In this document: positions 58,584-64,000 of the stretch, piece after piece
Numbering within the stretch: position 1 is the stretch's first letter
Layout: each line of letters opens with the position of its first letter
Assembly (NCBI GenBank): GCA_036245805.1
Contig: BTRK01000003.1
Coordinates: forward strand, 744,001 to 808,000
From: Pristionchus mayeri
Lineage: Eukaryota > Nematoda > Chromadorea > Rhabditida > Neodiplogasteridae
DNA: 64,000 nucleotides
Direction of reading: 5' to 3'
Notes under the pieces: generated by a model
What the model was told of the DNA's origin: nothing
What the model saw: only the letters and a program-made list of their open reading frames with translations
Database searches by the model: none
Position numbers and translations under genes: made by a program

Positions 58584-58900
58584 GTTTGGATGGAAGTGCT
58601 AGGAAACGATAAACGATGGAGAGACCCAGACGGCGAAAGGAGAGCGTAGCTTGCAATACAACTACGCACCGAGTGTATCTGTGTCTCTTTTCGCCGTTTC
58701 TCTCCCCCCTTCCCTCTCTCCCTCTCTTTTCTTCCCCTTTCCCTCTTCCTACCTATGTCAGTACTCTCCCGCTCTCCCTCTCCGAAGTGATCCCTCTTCA
58801 ATTATGAGCGTTGCTGGTTAGTAGTGCCAGAGAGTGAGCTGGTTTGCTGATCTTTGAGTTGGTCTTTGATCTTTGAGTCTTTGAGTCTTACAATCATAGC
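58584..58900 (-). promoter_or_regulatory. Upstream region of NHR C
   Basis: Shares the CTCTTTTCGCC-type tract and GGTTTGCTGATCTTTG (58841-58856, one change from the other copies) with the NHR A and B upstream regions. Probable promoter. Confidence 0.45.
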
Positions 58901-58999
58901 GAACAATTTACTTCCTATCCGCCTTTATTGTGACATATGGCCATGTTTCTCTTGAAAAAAGTTCATAAACCAACGTGCATGAGTTATATTTTATCGATT

Positions 59000-61900
59000 T
59001 CAAAAATTGAAAATATTCATGAGTTTGTACAGTTCCAGGTCGGCTTGCTGGAGGGCGCATATTTCCTGAAAGTGAACAGTTTTCGACTGCTCTTTTCGAT
59101 GATAACTTTCCATCGCATTTTAAACCACCGAGTGAGTGCGAGAAAATGAGATAATCGTGCAAGAAACCACTTTTCTTGACTCATTCACAGAAAAGTTAAC
59201 CTCGATATTCGTCAGAAGACACAGTAGTTCTCCTAATCTCGCAGCGTAGTCAGTTCTTCCTTGTTGCTTGTACATTGTATGCAGCTCATCCATTATCATT
59301 TTACGATTATTTTCCACTATCAAAGCCACGGAATCATCTCGTCCTGCTATATCTGCAACAGTATGTTAAGAAAATCGTGTGGAGCTCATTCATTATTGAT
59401 TTATAACTATTTTCGACGGTAAGAGCCATGAAATCGCCTAGATGTGCTATTTCTGCAATAGGATAGTAATCTATTTATGCCAGGATACATATCTGTCATA
59501 TTTTCAAAAATCCTTTTCACCTATGGTGTGAACCATTTCAGGTGATAGGGCATAAACGTAACCGTTGTTCCAAAACACCAATCCGAACAGGGCCGCGAAT
59601 TCGCAATCATTTGGGGCAACTCGCTTGAAGTGCTCCTTCATTTTAACCAGGTCGATCGACTTTTCACGGAATACCCTGAAAATTAAGATTGCGTCATACT
59701 CCGGCAAGATAGATGAATGTTAGTTAAGAGACCGGCTCGGTAAGAATCGAGGGTCCTGCTGTTACGGCCGGACATCGACCTCTTCGATTTCGATCAGAAT
59801 TTTTTTCTGGATACCCCCATGGGTCCTCATCGCGAAATGGGGTACTATACGACTCATGGTATTGAAACATGGGAATGCCGGGCTAGCAAAGTTTATGAAT
59901 TCAAAATTCGGTAAAAATAAATGGCGATATGTAGGTCTGAGGTTATTGTGGTTTAATAACATACCATCCTAGGAAACAAAAACGCGTTTTATTTTGGTCC
60001 TAGAATCCAATCGCAAACTGATTTTTCAATGTTGAAATATTAGGTTGAACAGAAAGTCTTTATAAACTTTTTATTTCCCTTCTTCTGACAATAAAGCGCA
60101 AGAGCGAAATCAAACGTATGCACCATTGCTATCTACGACAAATCTCCAACGTTCAGGCAACTTATGGATTCCCTCCTTATAGAACCCATCTCGGCGCGAA
60201 TCAAAATATTGCTTGAGTGCGGCCTCGATCGCCCCACGGGAAGTGAAGGATCTCTGATCGAGATGACGGGTCAGATCCGAGAACAACCAATAATACGAAG
60301 GGGCCAAGTCAGGAGAATACGGTGTATGAGGGAGAACCATCCAGCCGTATTTGGACAGCTCCTGCTTGACCTGCCGTGCAACATGGGGTCGGGCGTTATC
60401 GTGTTGATAGTACACTTTCTTGCCGTTCAGGGCAGATTGTGCGAATTTCTTCTTGAGATTCCGTAGTTGTTTAGTGTAGACATATCCAGTAATTATCCGC
60501 TTCTCGGGTAGGAGCTCCCAGTAAATCGGGCCATCCACTCCCCACCAGGCAGAGAGCAAGATTTTCATAGGGTGAAGGTCATGCTTTGCGACGTCCTGTG
60601 GGGTCTCATTGGCATCTACCCACTGTGCCCTCCTATGGTGATTCTCAAAGCAGACCCACTTCTCGACCCATGTTATGAGACGGTCCAACCATCGATCTCC
60701 AGCGTGAAGAGTGAGTAGAGAAAGGGAATCGTCGACACGGTGGTCAAACTGGTCTTGGGTCAATTTGTGTTGTATGAAACGGCCTAGCTTCTTCTTCTTG
60801 CCAATGGAGACCAATCATTTTACGATGGTGCTTTGCGATACCCCAAATGTGGCTGCCATGTCGCGGGTATTTGGAAAGGATCCAATTCCACTACGATCCG
60901 TAGCGCATCCAAATCCAGCTCGGGTGGCCTCCCAGACCGGTCATGATCATCCATGGAAAAGTCCCCCCTCTCGAAGAGTTGGTACCAATTGCGCATGGCT
61001 TGGTAGTGAGTGGCATATGAATCGTACACTTCAGCCAACTGACGTTCCTATTCCTTCATTGTAGTGTGAGAGAGGAATACGAATAACAGAACGTTGCGGA
61101 TGTGCAAGGCCGTGGGAACAAACATCGTGGTCTTACTAGTGGCAGAATGAAAGGCGTGGAATGGGGAGTTGTTGACCACATAGTCCCTTTGTCATGTGTT
61201 ATTCACTAGAGGCGAGGGAACACCAAAGGTCTCGTGCACTGAGCAGTGATCTAGCAAAACAGTTTATAAAGACTTTCTGTTCAACCTAATATTAGTTTTT
61301 AATTATTTTAAATTTTAAAACAAAAAAAGCGCTGCTCGACGAATAGACAGCTGTGTAGAGCTTGAAATTCTGCATTGAATAGAAATATTTCAAAGAAAAT
61401 CGGAAAAGCCATGTTTCGAGATAATTAGGCCTGAAAAGAAACTTTCGAAAAAAATTCTTACGAGCTCCCTCGACTTTATACTCATTTTGTAGAGCTCTTC
61501 AAACTGATCACTTTTCATGTTTATCGTTTTTTTTTCACCTTCTTCTTACACTTTCGATTTATGACAGCTCGAAAATAGCATATTTCACAATTTTTCAAAA
61601 ATGGTTGAAAATGAGCTGTTCGAGGTGTCATAAGTCGAAAGAATATGAAGTGCGTGAAAAACAATAAACATGAAAAGTGATCAGTCTGAAGAGCTCTACA
61701 AAATGAGTATAAAGTCGAGGGTTCTGGTGAGAATTTTTTTCGAAAGTTTCTTTTCAGGCCTAATTATCTCAAAACATGGCTATTCCAATTTTCTTTGAAA
61801 TATTTCTATTCGATGCAGAATTTTAAGCTCTACACAGCTGTCTATTCGTCGAGCAGCGTTTTTTTTGTTTTAAAATTTAAAATAATTAAAAACTAATATT

Positions 61901-63822
61901 TCAACATTGAAAAATCAGTTTGCGATTGGATTCAAGGACCAAAATATAACGCGTTTTTGTTTCCTAAGATAGTATGTTATTAAACCACACTAACCTTGGA
62001 CCTACATATCGCCATTGATTTTTCCGAATTTTGAATTCGTAAAATTTGCTAACCCGGCATGTCTATGTTTCAAGACCATGAGTCATATAGTACCCCATTT
62101 GGTGATGAGGACCCATGGGGGTATCCAGAAAAAAATTCTGATCGAAATCGAAGAGGTCGATGTCCGACCTGTCCTGGAGTCTTACCGAGCCGGTCGCTTA
62201 ATTTATAACACTACAGTGAACAAGATCTATGGTGAACTGTTCTCGATGATACGGAATCGAAAAAATTCAAACCTACATCGCGATCTCTTCTTTGTTTATC
62301 TCGTTCGGACACGTATCCAAGAAAGCTTCGGTCAACTCATCATTCATAATAAACATGTATCCAGAAATCCTGAAATAATCAATGCGAATTGTATGTTGAA
62401 AAATTCAAAATTTACCCAGTATCACAGTCCGGAAAATAATGCACCGATCGATAGGCGATATCGAGCATTACCATGACGCTGTAGGACGACAATGCAATTG
62501 TTTGCTGACGTGAAATATATTGGAGTAAACAGGGAAAACGAATATAAGGGATAAGGGTAAGTTAAAGAATGTGCCATATACCATCAGACTACCATCGTAA
62601 AGGGTGCCTTGGAAGAAAATGATCTTTGAAATCTTGTCGTTGAATTCTTCACTGTCTTGCTTCTTGAGCTATTCACCTTTTCATCATCCGTGAATGTTCG
62701 ATAATCAGCAAATGTTGCATTGCCAAAATCGAAGAAAGAAGTCACAAAAATCTTTGCAGACGGTAATATCGACGAGTAGACCATGGGAAAGAAGGACTGC
62801 AACCATGAATAAACATTTAATAACATGCATTTTTAGGTTGGGAAACTTCAATGGTGATGAAAGCTACATAATAGTTTGGTTGCACTCACCATTCCTTTCC
62901 TCTCAATTACAACTCGCCCTGGGACATCGGGAGGAATGAGAGGAACTTCGCCGGTCTTGCGAATCATGCACATCAAGCTGCAAAGAAGCTACATAATTCA
63001 GTGATGATTTCGAGGGGGTGTATCATTTTAGAACTGGTCACTTTAGAACTTTTTTTAAATATTTGAACTCAGTGATGAATTTTAAAAACTTGATTTTTCA
63101 CCCTCTGAAGAGTACTAAAATGTCCAGTTCTAAATTGATACACCCCCGATTTCGAGATATATTTTTTCATACTTTTAAACGATCACTTAATAAATGTGAT
63201 TGAATCACCTGTATCCACTCTTGATTCGGTCTAGTACAGGCGTATCGGAAGGTGGAGAAGGGAGCAGGGAGAAACTGTGAATTGTTCAGTGGAAGATTGA
63301 TTGGTGAAACATTAAAATAAACCTTTCATGATCTAGAAACGAAGTTGAAAGTTCTTCTGATTTGCTCAGAGGAGTTTCCAATTCCTGTGAAATATATTTA
63401 CTGGACAGCAGCTGTCATGCTTACATTCCCGCGTTCCATCTCCTTAGCCGCTTGCTCCAAAACCTCCGAACACTTTCGAAAGCGGCACTTGCGGCAAGAC
63501 GTAGTAGGTTCTGTAATCGAATTACACAGTCAGATCACCAAACTTAAATTTCACATAATCTCTCTCAGTTTGACTCGCGATAGTTTGGAGTTTATGAACC
63601 TCGGATTTGCCAACGTTTGCAATTTTTGATCAACAACTCGCCAAGTTCAATGCAATCATCCATTCCGGTGGTGCATTTTAGCAACTCCTTGTCTAGCTTC
63701 CGCGTTCTTCTACAATGCAAATTGATTAAAGTATAATTTTGACTTGCATGATTAGCAAATCGGGTAATTGTCTCTTCAATTGCTGCACGTCCTCACAACC
63801 AGATCGGCCGAGAGAGAGAGAG

Positions 63823-63871
<49 letters not shown>

Positions 63872-64000
63872 CAAATGAAGATGCGACAACCCCAAATTGC
63901 ATGACATACTCACTTATAGAACACGCAGCATGCTCGACATGAATCGATGCCCAGATGGCACTCAGTGATGGGCACTTCACATATCAGGCAGTTGCGCATT
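59000..64000 (-). CDS. Nuclear hormone receptor D (exon 1 beyond right edge)
   Basis: Seen on minus: finger 1 (63917 to edge) CLICEVPITECHLGID then SCRACCVFY with a GTGAG donor; finger 2 exons KCTTGMDDC (about 63643-63713) and SCRKCRFRKCSEVLEQ (about 63428-63510). Then STSFLDHER, DTPVLDRIKSGYR (about 63209-63275), RKTGEVPLIPPD (about 62892-62980), SFFDFGNATFADYRTFTDDE (about 62666-62800), VMVMLDIAYRSVHYFPDCDT (about 62412-62505), TEAFLDTCPNEINKEEIA (about 62275-62370), APNDCEFAALFGLVFWNNG (about 59565-59680), DELHTMYKQQGRTDYAARLG (about 59201-59362) and the last exon 59000-59065 ending LYKLMNIFNF. The 2.5 kb palindromic element lies in one intron. A broken partial copy of the DELHTMYKQQ exon lies at 59375-59455. 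Coding exons look open. Confidence 0.87.
59375..59455 (-). pseudogene. Partial duplicate of an NHR D ligand-domain exon
   Basis: On minus it reads like EIAHLGDFMALTVEN followed by MNELHT, a diverged copy of the first half of the adjacent exon (DIAGRDDSVALIVEN...MDELHT). It begins after its own TTTGCAG-like acceptor and has no continuation. Confidence 0.65.
60040..61289 (-). mobile_element. mariner element, copy 2 (nested)
   Basis: Same TTAGGTTGAACAGAAAGTCT ends as copy 1, TA duplications at 60038-60039 and 61290-61291. 1250 bp. The other arm of the surrounding palindrome shows the uninterrupted target site (near 61900). Confidence 0.95.
60110..61059 (-). pseudogene. mariner transposase, inactivated (copy 2)
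   Basis: Open pieces 60820-61038 and 60110-60814 on minus. They share with copy 1 the early TAG, the frameshift, the TGA after STIVK and the loss of the first catalytic Asp (TWVEKW here). In addition the third Asp is Tyr (PSYYW). It lacks copy 1's small insertion near the TGYVY segment. Confidence 0.9.
63810..63870 (+). repeat. (GA)n microsatellite
   Basis: About 60 bp of nearly pure GA repeats in an intron of NHR D, next to the finger 1 exon. Confidence 0.95.

Larger units (their letters stand above)
59728..62197. mobile_element. Palindromic (foldback) element sharing termini with the MULE
   Basis: Left end GAGACCGGCTCGGTAAGA; reverse complement of right end GCGACCGGCTCGGTAAGA; both flanked by TTAA (59724-59727, 62198-62201). 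The two halves are inverted copies of each other over about 600 bp each (59741-60039 with 61890-62190, and 61290-61585 with 61590-61890). No coding capacity of its own. The mariner at 60040-61289 is inserted in the left half; without it the element would be about 1.2 kb. Confidence 0.87.

Overview
This is a eukaryotic, nematode-like genomic window. Evidence for that: many short exons with short GT-AG introns and T-rich acceptors ending in CAG; a tandem family of C4 zinc-finger nuclear hormone receptors (NHRs) in a nematode-expanded style; an Srh/Str-like seven-helix chemoreceptor; and a core-2/I-branching glycosyltransferase. A diplogastrid such as Pristionchus is my best guess, but I cannot prove the species from sequence alone.

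Left part (1-9050): the minus-strand endonuclease part of an RTE-like LINE runs off the left edge. A plus-strand chemoreceptor-like gene (1176-2965) stops where a 5.7 kb Mutator-like DNA transposon begins (3202-8935). That element has about 1 kb inverted arms, two inverted arrays of a 126-bp repeat, and a multi-exon FLYWCH + MULE transposase gene on the minus strand. A foldback element is nested in its right arm.

Repeat block (9051-33316): 104 tandem copies of a 170-bp satellite (9051-26698), with several higher-order periods, run directly into an 18/19-bp minisatellite (26699-29314, resuming 32949-33316). The minisatellite is split at a TTAA by a 3.6 kb Kolobok-like transposon (29315-32948). 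It encodes a complete stand-alone P2X7 'ballast' (P2RX7_C) protein and a THAP-domain protein with a zinc-ribbon-like segment.

Gene part (34167-64000): a decayed mariner, then the glycosyltransferase gene (36399-40581) with a solo LTR and small foldback elements in it. Four paralogous minus-strand NHR genes follow (A 40910-43993, B 50785-53707, C 54268-58583, D 59000 to beyond the right edge). They have the same exon plan, from a tiny MDES... first exon to a terminal LYKLMNI(F/Y) exon. Each carries its own insertions: hAT-like MITEs in A and B, a hAT-like element and a 5'-truncated LINE in C, and a 2.5 kb palindromic element with a second mariner inside it in D. Between A and B lies a 5.45 kb Ty3-type LTR retrotransposon. 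Its flanking promoter/exon-1 block of NHR A has been duplicated to its other side, next to a solo LTR.

Most of the window is mobile or tandem-repeat DNA. The host genes that look largely intact are NHR C, NHR D and perhaps NHR A; the glycosyltransferase and chemoreceptor are doubtful, and NHR B looks like a pseudogene. All coordinates for multi-exon genes are spans; splice sites were judged by eye from GT/AG, phase and similarity among the paralogs.
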